Positions 44,346 through 54,529 of a DNA stretch of 64,000 nucleotides are shown here, piece after piece (position 1 is the first letter of the stretch; the number at the start of each line of letters is the position of its first letter). The stretch is taken from positions 186,001 to 250,000 of the forward strand of contig NZ_MNBW01000002.1 of NCBI RefSeq assembly GCF_001879715.1, given 5' to 3'. This DNA comes from Nioella nitratireducens (GTDB lineage Bacteria > Pseudomonadota > Alphaproteobacteria > Rhodobacterales > Rhodobacteraceae). Both the position numbers and the translations under genes were made by a program. Below the pieces are notes generated by a model that saw only the letters and a list, made by a program, of their open reading frames with translations, had not been told where the DNA came from and ran no database searches.

Positions 44346-44520
44346 CAGGCACATCCTTCAAACAAGCGATCTGCTTAGCGTGGCCCCGGTTCGGCGGCCT
44401 CTTCGACAATATGGGGGCCTCGGGGCGGGGCTGCAAGACGCGCAACGCTTTGCGCACCGGGCGGAATTGGGTATCTTGCAACTCCGGTTGCCGGACGACT
44501 CACGCGAAGGTGCGCCAAAG

Positions 44521-44739
44521 ATGAACGCCCCCACGGAAATGACCCACGAGGATGTGCTGCGGATCAGACTCGAGGTTCTGCTGCGCGAGCATCGGGATCT
44601 CGACGAGGCCATCCTCGCCATGGAAGAGCGTACCATGCCGGACCAGTTGACCTTGCGTCGTCTGAAAAAGCGGAAACTGGCGCTCAAGGACCAGATTTCC
44701 CGGATCGAGGACGAACTCTACCCTGACATTATTGCGTAA
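44521..44739 (+). CDS. YdcH family (DUF465) protein
   Basis: 72 residues, nearly all helical and charged: LEVLLREHRDLDEAILAMEER, LTLRRLKKRKLALKDQISRIEDEL. The repeated H/E-R-K pattern is that of DUF465 proteins. Function unknown; some members associate with ribosomes or stress. GAAGG is about ten bases upstream. It lies 55 bp upstream of purE and may be cotranscribed. Confidence 0.85.
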   Translation: MNAPTEMTHEDVLRIRLEVLLREHRDLDEAILAMEERTMPDQLTLRRLKKRKLALKDQISRIEDELYPDIIA

Positions 44740-44794
44740 CCATCCGTCATCACTATAGTGCGCGCTTCCTGAAGGGCAGCGAGGATGAAACGCC

Positions 44795-45283
44795 ATGTCA
44801 GAGGTCGAGGTCGGGATCATCATGGGCAGCCAGTCCGACTGGCCGACGATGAAGGAAGCAGCCGATGTGCTGGACGAATTGGGCGTGCTCTACGAGGCGC
44901 GTATCGTCTCGGCGCACCGCACCCCCGACCGGCTGTGGAGCTATGGGCGCGAGGCCGTGGGCCGGGGCCTCAAGGTCATCATCGCAGGCGCAGGCGGCGC
45001 GGCGCATCTGCCGGGCATGATGGCGTCCAAGACCCGCCTTCCGGTGATCGGCGTGCCGGTCCAGACCAAGGCGCTGTCCGGTGTCGACAGCCTCTATTCC
45101 ATCTTGCAAATGCCGCGCGGCTACCCCGTGGCGACCATGGCCATCGGCGCGGCGGGCGCGAAGAACGCAGGGCTCATGGCCGCCGGCATCCTCGCCCTGA
45201 CCGATCCCACGTTGGCCGAACGCCTCGACGCATGGCGCGCGGCGCTCTCGACCTCCATCCCCGAGGTGCCCGTCGATGAGTGA
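44795..45283 (+). CDS. purE: 5-(carboxyamino)imidazole ribonucleotide mutase (PurE class I)
   Basis: 162 residues. Signatures are [23 protein letters not shown] and [16 protein letters not shown]. PurE moves the carboxyl group of N5-CAIR to CAIR in purine biosynthesis. GAGGATG precedes the ATG. The stop codon overlaps purK by 8 nt, and the two act in sequence. Confidence 0.97.
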   Translation: MSEVEVGIIMGSQSDWPTMKEAADVLDELGVLYEARIVSAHRTPDRLWSYGREAVGRGLKVIIAGAGGAAHLPGMMASKTRLPVIGVPVQTKALSGVDSLYSILQMPRGYPVATMAIGAAGAKNAGLMAAGILALTDPTLAERLDAWRAALSTSIPEVPVDE

Positions 45284-46349
45284 CATTCTTCCCACCGGCT
45301 CGACCATCGGCATTCTCGGCGGTGGCCAGCTTGGCCGCATGTTGTCCGCCGCCGCCTCGCGGCTCGGCTACAAGACCCATATCTATGAACCCGGCGCCGC
45401 CCCGGCCGGCGATGTGGCGGCACAGGTCACCCAAGCGGGCTATGACGACCTTGACGCACTGGCGCGTTTCGCGGCGTCCGTGGATCTCATCACTTACGAG
45501 TTCGAGAACATCCCCGCCGACGCGCTGGACGTACTTTCGGCGTCGAAGCCGCTTTCCCCGTCGCGCCGCGCGTTGGAGGTCAGCCAGGACCGCCTGACGG
45601 AAAAGACCTTCCTCAGCGGGATCGGCCTGACCACCGCTCCCTTCGCAGCCGTCGACAATGCCCAAGACCTCGCGCAGGCGATCGCGGCCATCGGCACCCC
45701 CGCGATCCTTAAGACCCGCCGCTTCGGCTATGACGGCAAGGGACAGGCGCGGATCATGGCACCCGACGATGCCACACAGGCGCTGGCCGACATGACAGGC
45801 GCCCCCGCGATCCTCGAAGGGTTCATCGCGTTCAGCCGCGAAATCTCGGTCATCGCCGCGCGCGGTCTCGATGGCTCCATCTCGTGCTACGACCCCGGCG
45901 AAAACGTTCATGACCACGGCATCCTTGCCACCACCACCGTTCCCGCCGCGATCCCGGCGTCGTTGCGCAGCGACGCCGTGCTGCTGGCCGCGCGTATCCT
46001 GAACGCGCTCGACTATGTGGGAGTCATGGGGGTCGAACTGTTCGTCACCCCGCAGGGCCTCGTGGTCAATGAAATCGCCCCCCGCGTGCACAATTCCGGC
46101 CATTGGACGCAGGCGGGCTGCGCCGTCGACCAGTTCGAGCAACATATCCGCGCCATCGCGGGCTGGCCTTTGGGCGACGGTAGCCGCCATGCCAACGTGG
46201 TGATGGAAAACCTGATTGGCGACGATGTGACCCGCGCCCCGGCCCTCGCGGCAGAACCGGGCGTGCAAGTCCATCTCTACGGCAAGGCCCAGATACGGGC
46301 GGGCCGCAAGATGGGCCACATCAACCGCGTCACCGGCCCCGCCGCCTGA
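45276..46349 (+). CDS. purK: 5-(carboxyamino)imidazole ribonucleotide synthase
   Basis: 357 residues. It opens with [20 protein letters not shown], the PurK signature, and continues with an ATP-grasp domain ([33 protein letters not shown] and [14 protein letters not shown]). It makes N5-CAIR from AIR, bicarbonate and ATP, feeding PurE. It is coupled to purE by an 8-nt overlap and followed by a GC-rich inverted repeat (46351-46369). Confidence 0.97.
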   Translation: MSDILPTGSTIGILGGGQLGRMLSAAASRLGYKTHIYEPGAAPAGDVAAQVTQAGYDDLDALARFAASVDLITYEFENIPADALDVLSASKPLSPSRRALEVSQDRLTEKTFLSGIGLTTAPFAAVDNAQDLAQAIAAIGTPAILKTRRFGYDGKGQARIMAPDDATQALADMTGAPAILEGFIAFSREISVIAARGLDGSISCYDPGENVHDHGILATTTVPAAIPASLRSDAVLLAARILNALDYVGVMGVELFVTPQGLVVNEIAPRVHNSGHWTQAGCAVDQFEQHIRAIAGWPLGDGSRHANVVMENLIGDDVTRAPALAAEPGVQVHLYGKAQIRAGRKMGHINRVTGPAA

Positions 46350-46350
46350 C

Positions 46351-46369
46351 GGCGGGCGCGCGCCCCGCC
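46351..46369. terminator. weak hairpin after purK
   Basis: GGCGGG and CCCGCC flank a 7-nt GC-rich centre. There is no T tract, so termination is uncertain. Confidence 0.3.
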
Positions 46370-46407
46370 AAGGATGGCGCATTGCCACGGTCGGGGCAGG
46401 CGCGCCC

Positions 46408-47136
46408 CTAGGGCAGCAGCGACTCCACCGCATCGCGCAGGTCAAGCCCGTGGTCAAACCCGCCCGTGCGCAGAAAGCGCAAGGTTTCAGCCACGACCAC
46501 CGGGTTGTTCATCATGTAGGTGTGCGTCGCCCGCAGGGCGATGAAATCGCGCATCCCCTCGACCATCGTGGTTTCAAGCGACACCTTGCCATCATCCGGC
46601 CCCTCGATCATGGCCGAGGTGATCGGGTTGGCCGAACCATAGCCCGCGATCACGCCAAGGTCGAAATCGACCGGCGGCAATTGCGCGGGCACGCCCTCTG
46701 CCCCGGTGACCAACTCCTGTCCGGCGGGGCCGTTCCACCACTGGAACGCCGCCAGATCGCCCAACTGGTCCACCAGCTCCGAGCCTTGGTTGGGCGGCGC
46801 CAGCATCACCACCCGGCCCAAGCGATCCAGCTCATGTCCGGCCAGCCATTGCCGCAACAGGATTCCTCCCATGGAATGGGTGACAAAATGCACCGTGCCC
46901 TCGTCGCATTGCGACAGGGCAGCGCCGATTGCGGCCGGGGCAAGGTCTTCGATCGGGGCGGTCGTCGAGGGGTAATCCTGATTGATCACTTGGAACCCTT
47001 CGCGTTCCAGCACCTCTTCCATCACCCAAAGCGAAGTCGCGCTGCGCGCCAGACCATGCAACAGGATCACGCAATCGGCGCGGGCGGGCAAAGGGGCCAG
47101 CGCAAGGGCGGCCAAAAGGGCAAAAGCGGTTTTCAT
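46408..47136 (-). CDS. exported alpha/beta-hydrolase (lipase/acyltransferase-like)
   Basis: 242 residues from the ATG at 47136, which begins a signal peptide (MKTAFALLAALALAPLPARA). The mature protein starts CVILLHGLARSATSL with the oxyanion region, and the nucleophile elbow is VTHSMGGIL. A later histidine in RATHTYMMNNP may complete the triad. It resembles short secreted lipase-like hydrolases of proteobacteria; substrate unknown. Divergent from the Nudix gene by 77 bp. Confidence 0.82.
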   Translation of the reverse strand: MKTAFALLAALALAPLPARADCVILLHGLARSATSLWVMEEVLEREGFQVINQDYPSTTAPIEDLAPAAIGAALSQCDEGTVHFVTHSMGGILLRQWLAGHELDRLGRVVMLAPPNQGSELVDQLGDLAAFQWWNGPAGQELVTGAEGVPAQLPPVDFDLGVIAGYGSANPITSAMIEGPDDGKVSLETTMVEGMRDFIALRATHTYMMNNPVVVAETLRFLRTGGFDHGLDLRDAVESLLP

Positions 47137-47213
47137 AACCCTCACATAGGGACGGTCGCGGGTAATCCAATCCTGACCTTGCATCCCCTTGGCATCGCGG
47201 GCAACGTCGCGCC

Positions 47214-47654
47214 ATGCAACGTCCCCGTCTTGCCGTCCGCGGCCTCCTGCTGATCGACAATCGCCTGCTACTGGTCAACGCTTGGCCCGACCACCGGGGC
47301 GGGCTTTGGTGCGCGCCCGGCGGTGGCGTCGAACGCGGGGCCTCGCTGCCCGACAATCTCAAGCGCGAGTTTCACGAGGAAACCGGCATGACCGTCGCCG
47401 TGGGCGACCCCTGTCTGGTCAACGAATTCCATGACCCCGACAGCGGCTTTCATCAGGTCGATCTCTATTTCCGGTGCACCCTCGTCGCGGGCACGCTCGA
47501 CGACACGTGGCGCGATCCGGCCGGCGTGGTCAGTTACCGGCGCCTCTTCGCACGCGCGGACATGGCGGGGCTCAAGGTCAAACCCGACAGCCTCGCAGAT
47601 GCCGCTTGGGGCGAGGGGATTCTCTACGACCCGCTCGAACCCATCCTGCGCTGA
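47214..47654 (+). CDS. Nudix hydrolase
   Basis: 146 residues. The Nudix box G-x5-E-x7-REUxEExGU is complete as GGGVERGASLPDNLKREFHEETGM at about residues 36-59. The rest is the short single-domain form. Substrate cannot be told from sequence. Its 3' end runs 31 nt into the 3' end of the convergent DMT transporter gene, so both last codons are shared on opposite strands. Confidence 0.9.
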   Translation: MQRPRLAVRGLLLIDNRLLLVNAWPDHRGGLWCAPGGGVERGASLPDNLKREFHEETGMTVAVGDPCLVNEFHDPDSGFHQVDLYFRCTLVAGTLDDTWRDPAGVVSYRRLFARADMAGLKVKPDSLADAAWGEGILYDPLEPILR

Positions 47655-48493
47655 GGCGCGAGCAGCCCAAAGGCAATGCCCCCCAGCACGATCGCCGCTG
47701 CCAGCACCAGCCGCGGCGTGGCGGTTTCGCCCAACAGCAGCACGCCCCCCACAAGGGCAATCACCGGCACCGATAGTTGCACCAGCCCGGCCACGGCAGT
47801 CTCCAGCCGCGGCAACAGGCTATACCACAGCGCATAGCCCAGACCCGAGGTCACAGCGCCCGAGACACAGGCCAGACCGATCCCGCGGGCGGTCATCGGC
47901 ATCGCCCCCATCTGCGTCGGCAGCACCATCGGCAGGATCAGGCAGACCGGTGCGGCCAGTAGGAAATTCGCCGCAGTCGCCGCCAGCGGATCGCCCGCCT
48001 TGCGCCCGACCAGCGAATAAAGCCCCCAACCGATCCCGGCCAGCGCCATCACCGCCGCGCCAAACGGCGGCACGCTCAGCGCACCGGCGGGCGAGACCAG
48101 CCAGCCAAGCCCCACCAGCGCCACGCCCGACCCGATCCAACGGGCAGGCGCCACCGTGTCGCGCGCGATCACGGCCCCGGCGAACATGGTGATCTGCACC
48201 ATCCCGAACAGGATCAGCGCCCCCAACCCGGCATCCAGCCGGATATAGGCGATGGAAAATCCCATCAGATACAGCACCAGCGACAGCGCCCCCACGATCC
48301 GCCCCGGCGCTAGGATCGGCAGGCCCCGGCGCTGGACAAGGCTCAGCACGACCAGCACCGCCGCGCCCGAGGCGACGCGGACGATGGCAAAGCCCGTCGC
48401 GTCAATGTCGCCGCCCGCCAGCGCCATCCGGTTCAGCAGGGAATTGGCGGCAAAGGCCAGCATGGTCAGGGCAGTCAGGGCGACAAGGCGCAT
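47624..48493 (-). CDS. DMT-superfamily transporter (EamA)
   Basis: 289 residues with ten hydrophobic segments in two EamA halves (LALTML... to MVQITMFAGAVIA, then GALSVPPF to LVLAAAIVLGGIAFGLLAP). The signature RWIGSGVALVGLGWLVSP closes the first half. Probable metabolite exporter, substrate unknown. ATG 48493 has AAAGGAGACGCC just upstream. The 3' end overlaps the convergent Nudix gene by 31 nt. Confidence 0.9.
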   Translation of the reverse strand: MRLVALTALTMLAFAANSLLNRMALAGGDIDATGFAIVRVASGAAVLVVLSLVQRRGLPILAPGRIVGALSLVLYLMGFSIAYIRLDAGLGALILFGMVQITMFAGAVIARDTVAPARWIGSGVALVGLGWLVSPAGALSVPPFGAAVMALAGIGWGLYSLVGRKAGDPLAATAANFLLAAPVCLILPMVLPTQMGAMPMTARGIGLACVSGAVTSGLGYALWYSLLPRLETAVAGLVQLSVPVIALVGGVLLLGETATPRLVLAAAIVLGGIAFGLLAPQRRMGSSGS

Positions 48494-48568
48494 GGCGTCT
48501 CCTTTCGAGAACCCGGCCACAACAGCGCAGCCGCGCCCGGAAGGCAAGCCGCCCGAGACACACGTCCT

Positions 48569-49708
48569 CTAAAGAAATCGTGTTGCCATCGGCCCAGCCA
48601 GATGGCTGATCTGCCCGCCCGCGATGGTCGCCGCGACCCGCCGCGTGGCCTCTTCCACGATCACCAGATCGGCCCGCGCCCCGGTATCCAGATGGCCCCG
48701 GTCGGTCCATCCCATGACCGCTGCGGGACGCGACGACACCAGCGCCCACGCCTCGGCAAAGGGCAGGATCCCGCGATCGGCCAGCGCAAAGGCCGCCTGC
48801 CGCAGGGTCGGGTAGTGATAGTCCGAGACCAGCGCATCGCAATGGCCCGCCGCGATCACGTCACACGCCGATACCTTCTTGTCATGCGACCCGCCCCGCA
48901 CAACATTGGGCGCACCCATCAGCACCGGGTCGCCCCCGGCATGGGCTGCCGCCGCCGCTGTCAGCGTTTCGGGAAATTCCGCGATCCGCGCCCCAAGCGC
49001 GCGGAACCGGGCGCGATCTTCGCCTGTCTGATCGTCATGGCTGCCAAGGCGCACGCCGTCCGACTGCAAGGTTGCGGCCAATTCTGCCAACCGCTCGGGC
49101 ACCTCGCCGCACCGCGCGTGCAACTCTCGCAGCAATTGCCAATGCGACTCGGGCGAGCGTCCGCTTTTCAGCGCCTGCCCGGTCAGGCGCGGCGGGCGTT
49201 TACCCGCGGCCAGATGCTTGTGCGGCAGATGATCGTTGAAGACGACATAGCCGATCCCGGCCCGTCGGATCAGGTCCAGCGCTTGCGGGTAGCGGTCGAT
49301 CAGGTTGATCTCCAACCGCAGTTGAATCCGCATGTCGGTGATCGTCGGCACCTCGGACAGCGCACGCGCGACGGCCTCGGCGAACTCCGGGCCGCGCATC
49401 CCGCCTTCCCAGCTGAAAAACTGCGCCAACACGGCGGTGGTAATGCCATTGGCAGCCAAGTCCGTATCCAGCGCCTCCAGCCCCGGTCCGATATCGCTCT
49501 GCGCGCCCCGGCGCGGGGCGACGTGACGTTCAAACCCGTCGCCGTGCAGGTCAATCAGGCCCGGCAGGATCATATAGCCCGTCAGGTCGATCGCGCGCCC
49601 CGCCACCTGCCCCGCCACCCGGCCTTCCGCCAGGGGCAAAGGTGCCGCGCAAAAGCCGTCAGGGCGCAGAACACGGGCATTGGCAAGGGTGAGGGGCGGC
49701 AGCGTCAT
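48569..49708 (-). CDS. phnM: alpha-D-ribose 1-methylphosphonate 5-triphosphate diphosphatase (PhnM)
   Basis: 379 residues of the amidohydrolase fold. The metal ligands are in PGLIDLHGDGFERHVAPRRG and SHDDQTGEDRARF, with VSDYHYPTLRQAAF carrying the later acidic ligand. The family-specific VRGGSHDKKVSACDVI region is present. PhnM removes pyrophosphate from the C-P lyase intermediate in phosphonate breakdown. No other phn gene lies within at least 20 kb on either side in this window, so this copy is separated from the C-P lyase operon, if one exists in the genome. Confidence 0.92.
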   Translation of the reverse strand: MTLPPLTLANARVLRPDGFCAAPLPLAEGRVAGQVAGRAIDLTGYMILPGLIDLHGDGFERHVAPRRGAQSDIGPGLEALDTDLAANGITTAVLAQFFSWEGGMRGPEFAEAVARALSEVPTITDMRIQLRLEINLIDRYPQALDLIRRAGIGYVVFNDHLPHKHLAAGKRPPRLTGQALKSGRSPESHWQLLRELHARCGEVPERLAELAATLQSDGVRLGSHDDQTGEDRARFRALGARIAEFPETLTAAAAAHAGGDPVLMGAPNVVRGGSHDKKVSACDVIAAGHCDALVSDYHYPTLRQAAFALADRGILPFAEAWALVSSRPAAVMGWTDRGHLDTGARADLVIVEEATRRVAATIAGGQISHLAGPMATRFL

Positions 49709-49753
49709 GGCCGCTCTGTGCCCAATCCCGGCCCGAAAGAAAAGGGCCTTGGC

Positions 49754-50905
49754 TCAGTAGGCCACCTGCCGCCGGTGCCGCCATGTGCGCAACGCCGCGC
49801 CAAACCCGGCAAAGCCAAGCGCCAACACGAAAAGCCAGCCAAGGAACGGGATCAGCCCGACCAAGGCCGCCACCAGCGCCCCGATCAGCGCCACTCCGCC
49901 ACGGGCCGCCAGCGTTGCCGGGTCCGATTGCCCAAGGCTGCGCCACAGCACGGCCCCAAGCGCGAAAGTCGAAAAGACATAGCCCAGCGCCATGGCGATC
50001 CCCGCCAACAGCACCGCCGCTGGCAACAGCACAATGCCAATCAGCGTGATGCAGGCCACGACCCCGGCCCCGACCAGTGTCGAGATACCCAGAAACCCCG
50101 ACCACAGGCTTTGGCCCGGATGCTCGGCACAGCGCGCGCGCCACTCCGACACTCGGTCGGGCATCAGCGCGGCAAGGCCCAAGGCCAGTGCCGCGACGAT
50201 GATCACCTTCAACAAGAACCCGGCGATCTGCGCGCCCAGGCTTCGCTCGGTCGTCATGCCCCACTCGGCCCCGTCATGGGCGGCGAAATCACGCGACTCG
50301 CGGATCACGACCCGTCCCTCGGGCGCGACGAAGCCCGGCACCGAGATGCTGTCGGGATCATCGCTATAGATCGTCAACTGGCCCGTGACCCGCGCCTCTT
50401 GGCCGAATTCCAGCGTGCTGGCCGAAATGGCGACATCACCTTCGACCCCCGCATTCAGGCTGACGGTGTCGCCCGCCAACAGGGCCGCGCCCGAAACAGG
50501 CCCCTCCAGCCGCACATCCCAGCCGCTGGCCCGCAGGTTGCCGCCGATGGGCGCGCTCAGGGTCAACTCTGCCCCCGTCGCGGTCACGGCTCCGCCGACC
50601 GGGGCCACCAGTCGCAGGGAATAGCCCGCCGCATAAAGGTTGCCCTGCACCGGCGCCGATACCGTCAGCCGCCGACCCGCCATATGGGCCGAGCCCGCGA
50701 CCGAGGCGGCCACGGCCACCCGTTCGCCCGCGATGAACAGATCGCCCTCGGTCTCTTGATCCGCCGCCACATCGGACCCGGCGATGAACCGGTCGCCACC
50801 GAACAGCGTCCGGGCCTCGTCCTCGTCCGATCCCTGCGCCGCCAGCGGGGTCGCCCCGGCCAGGGCCATCATGAAACCGGTCAGGAAACCGCGAAAGATA
50901 CGCAT
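49754..50905 (-). CDS. exported bactofilin-like beta-repeat protein with C-terminal membrane domain
   Basis: 383 residues. A Sec signal (MRIFRGFLTGFMMALAGATPLAAQ) is followed by about 180 residues of short beta repeats rich in Gly, Ala and Val (GDLFIAGERVAVAASVAGSAHMAGRR, APVQGNLYAAGYSLRLVAPV, GAELTLSAPIGGNLRASG). The pattern matches bactofilin-type beta-helix repeats, although here exported. The last 160 residues hold four hydrophobic segments (LLKVIIVAALALGLAALMP, GFLGISTLVGAGVVACITLIG and others). No enzymatic signature. It may form a scaffold facing the periplasm. It sits alone between phnM and groEL. Confidence 0.75.
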   Translation of the reverse strand: MRIFRGFLTGFMMALAGATPLAAQGSDEDEARTLFGGDRFIAGSDVAADQETEGDLFIAGERVAVAASVAGSAHMAGRRLTVSAPVQGNLYAAGYSLRLVAPVGGAVTATGAELTLSAPIGGNLRASGWDVRLEGPVSGAALLAGDTVSLNAGVEGDVAISASTLEFGQEARVTGQLTIYSDDPDSISVPGFVAPEGRVVIRESRDFAAHDGAEWGMTTERSLGAQIAGFLLKVIIVAALALGLAALMPDRVSEWRARCAEHPGQSLWSGFLGISTLVGAGVVACITLIGIVLLPAAVLLAGIAMALGYVFSTFALGAVLWRSLGQSDPATLAARGGVALIGALVAALVGLIPFLGWLFVLALGFAGFGAALRTWRHRRQVAY

Positions 50906-50994
50906 GGATGTCGCCCCAAATACATGTCTGAACTCTGCCCCCAATATGGGGCCTCATCGTTGCGGCGCAATGACGGGCCACATCAGGGTGCCGC

Positions 50995-51027
50995 AAAAGA
51001 AAAGGGCCCGCGCAAGGCGAGCCCTTT
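50995..51027 (-). terminator. intrinsic terminator of groESL
   Basis: On the minus strand AAAGGGC pairs with GCCCTTT (51021-51027 with 51001-51007), followed by a T-rich run (TTTTCTTTT). It lies 25 bp after the groEL stop codon. Confidence 0.75.
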
Positions 51028-51051
51028 CCAGACGTCCTGTGGACCGGCAGA

Positions 51052-52719
<1,668 letters not shown>

Positions 52720-52743
52720 TTAATCGTGAGGTGGCGCGCGATC

Positions 52744-53031
52744 TCAGGCGATAATGCCGAGAATGTCGCTTTCCTTCATGATCAGCAGTTCTTTGCCGTC
52801 GACGGTCACTTCTGTGCCGGACCACTTGCCGAACAGCACCTTGTCGCCAGCTTTGACGTCAATGGCGATACGGTTGCCAGAGTCGTCCTTGGCGCCTGCG
52901 CCAACGGAGACAACCATGCCCTCGGCCGGCTTTTCTTTCGCGCTGTCGGGGATGATCAACCCGCCTGCGGTTTTCTCGTCGCTTTCGACGCGCTCGACGA
53001 GCACACGGTCATGCAGCGGTGTGAATGCCAT
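52744..53031 (-). CDS. groES: co-chaperonin GroES
   Basis: 95 residues from the ATG at 53031 (the longer frame has no homology). The signature [32 protein letters not shown] is complete, and the mobile loop is in place. It caps GroEL. A CIRCE element lies 39 bp upstream of its start. Confidence 0.98.
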   Translation of the reverse strand: MAFTPLHDRVLVERVESDEKTAGGLIIPDSAKEKPAEGMVVSVGAGAKDDSGNRIAIDVKAGDKVLFGKWSGTEVTVDGKELLIMKESDILGIIA

Positions 53032-53069
53032 CTTGCGAACACTCCTTCGGTTCGTTTGTTTCTCCCACG

Positions 53070-53096
53070 TTAGCACTCGCTGGTAGTGAGTGATAA
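53070..53096. promoter_or_regulatory. CIRCE element (HrcA operator)
   Basis: TTAGCACTC-N9-GAGTGATAA matches the CIRCE consensus TTAGCACTC-N9-GAGTGCTAA with one mismatch. It sits in the groESL leader and is the binding site of HrcA, which represses groESL at normal temperature. Confidence 0.95.
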
Positions 53097-53242
53097 CGAG
53101 CTGTAGATAAGGAGGCGTCCAAACCCTGTCAACAACTGCCCCGAAAGAAATTTACACGCCCCGCGCGCCGCGACTCGCTGCCCCGTGACAAGCGCCGATC
53201 CCCCCGCTAAAAGGGCCGCGATTTCCCGTCTCCGATGAATGG

Positions 53243-54175
53243 ATGCCCGACATGACCACGCTTGTATTCGGCCACAAATCCCCCGACACCGACTCCACCG
53301 GCTCACCCCTCATCTGGGCATGGTATCTGAACGAGGTGAAAGGCACCCCGGCCGAGGCCGCCCTGCTGGGCGAGCCCAACACCGAAGCCGCCTACATGTT
53401 GGAAAAATGGGATCTGCCCAAGCCCCGCATCATCGACGGGGTCGAGGCCGGCGCGCCGGTGGTCATCGTCGACACCAACAACCCTGCCGAACTGCCGGAC
53501 GCGATCAACGACGCCGACATTCAGGCCATCATCGACCATCACAAACTGGTCGGCGGGCTGGAAACCAAGGGCCCGATCGACATCACCATCCGCCCCGTCG
53601 CCTGCACCGCCACCATCATGTATGACCTGATCGGCGACGACGTGGCCGGAATGCCCACCGCCATCAAGGGCGCGGCGCTCTCCTGCATCATCTCCGACAC
53701 GCTGGAATTCCGCTCGCCGACCACCACGCCGCGCGACCGGGAAGTGGTCGAGGCGCTGGCCGCCGACCTGGGTGTGAACGTCAGCGACTATGCCGCCGAA
53801 ATGTTCGCTGCCAAATCCGACGTATCCTCCTTCTCGGATGCCGAGCTGCTGCGCATGGACTCCAAGGCCTACGAGGTCGGCGGCACCAAGTTCCGCGTCT
53901 CGGTTCTGGAAACCACCTCGCCCGCGACCGTGCTGTCGCGCAAGGACAGCCTTGTCGCCACCATGCCGAAAGTGGCCGAGGAAGACGGCGTCGATCAGGT
54001 GCTGCTCTTCGTCGTCGACATCCTGAACGAGGAATCGACCCTGCTGGTGCCCAACGCGCTGGTGAAATCCGTGGCCGAGAAAAGCTTTTCGACCGTGGTC
54101 GGTGACGCCGACTCGGTGGTCCTGCCCGGCGTCGTATCGCGCAAGAAACAGATCATCCCGAACCTCGCCGTCTAG
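53243..54175 (+). CDS. ppaC: manganese-dependent inorganic pyrophosphatase (family II)
   Basis: 310 residues. DHH-family metal motifs are in FGHKSPDTDSTGSPL, IVDTNNPAELPD and IIDHHKLVGGL. The C-terminal DHHA2 part holds VVGDADSVVLPGVVSRKKQIIP. It hydrolyses pyrophosphate with Mn or Co in the cytoplasm. Family II enzymes are patchy in alphaproteobacteria but common in Rhodobacterales. Divergent from groES by 211 bp; ATG 53243 is preferred, though one three codons later is also possible. Confidence 0.96.
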   Translation: MPDMTTLVFGHKSPDTDSTGSPLIWAWYLNEVKGTPAEAALLGEPNTEAAYMLEKWDLPKPRIIDGVEAGAPVVIVDTNNPAELPDAINDADIQAIIDHHKLVGGLETKGPIDITIRPVACTATIMYDLIGDDVAGMPTAIKGAALSCIISDTLEFRSPTTTPRDREVVEALAADLGVNVSDYAAEMFAAKSDVSSFSDAELLRMDSKAYEVGGTKFRVSVLETTSPATVLSRKDSLVATMPKVAEEDGVDQVLLFVVDILNEESTLLVPNALVKSVAEKSFSTVVGDADSVVLPGVVSRKKQIIPNLAV

Positions 54176-54283
54176 AGCATGTCGCGCAAAAGTGGGACCC
54201 GGTTTTGCGCTCTTCGGACATGCGACGTCAACAGGTTAGAGCCGGGGGCGTGATTGCGAAAGACCGCAACGCGCTCCCGGACG
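54176..54283. repeat. alphaproteobacterial palindromic repeat plus adjoining stem-loop
   Basis: GCATGTC (54177-54183) pairs with GACATGC (54217-54223), and inside them GCGCAAAA (54184-54191) pairs with TTTTGCGC (54203-54210). This matches a well-known intergenic repeat of Rhizobiales and Rhodobacterales genomes (core GCATGTCGCGCAAAAGTG). A second long stem follows at 54242-54280, with TTGCG-AAAGAC-CGCAA at its tip. The 354-bp region to the next gene (54176-54529) also holds a terminator and CtrA-like sites; no gene is seen. Confidence 0.75.
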
Positions 54284-54305
54284 CAACAGGGATCGGACAG
54301 TCTGA

Positions 54306-54337
54306 AGGGCGGCCTCTCGGGGCCGCCCTGTTTGCTT
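54306..54337 (+). terminator. hairpin terminator after ppaC
   Basis: AGGGCGGCC (54306-54314) and GGCCGCCCT (54321-54329) form a perfect 9-bp stem with a 6-nt loop; a modest T-rich tail (GTTTGCTTT) follows. Confidence 0.7.
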
Positions 54338-54440
54338 TGGCCCTATTGGCGGACCCGACACCGGACCAAGGACTGTGCTTTCCAAACAACATTCCTTGAT
54401 CTTCATCAACGCAGCCCCCTGCGCCCCCTCGTAATGTGCC

Positions 54441-54480
54441 GATGCGTTAACCATCTTTAGGATGCGTTAACCATCGTTAA
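54441..54480. promoter_or_regulatory. twin CtrA-like half sites (TTAACCAT, 20-bp spacing)
   Basis: Two copies of the 15-bp direct repeat GATGCGTTAACCATC begin at 54441 and 54461, so TTAACCAT recurs exactly two helical turns apart (54447 and 54467). A further TTAA follows at 54477. TTAACCAT is the reported half-site of CtrA. The pair lies 50-90 bp upstream of the outer-membrane-protein start. Confidence 0.5.
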
Positions 54481-54529
54481 GATGGCCACTCAGCGGGCTG
54501 CCACCCGCGACAAATAGGGGGATATTTCT

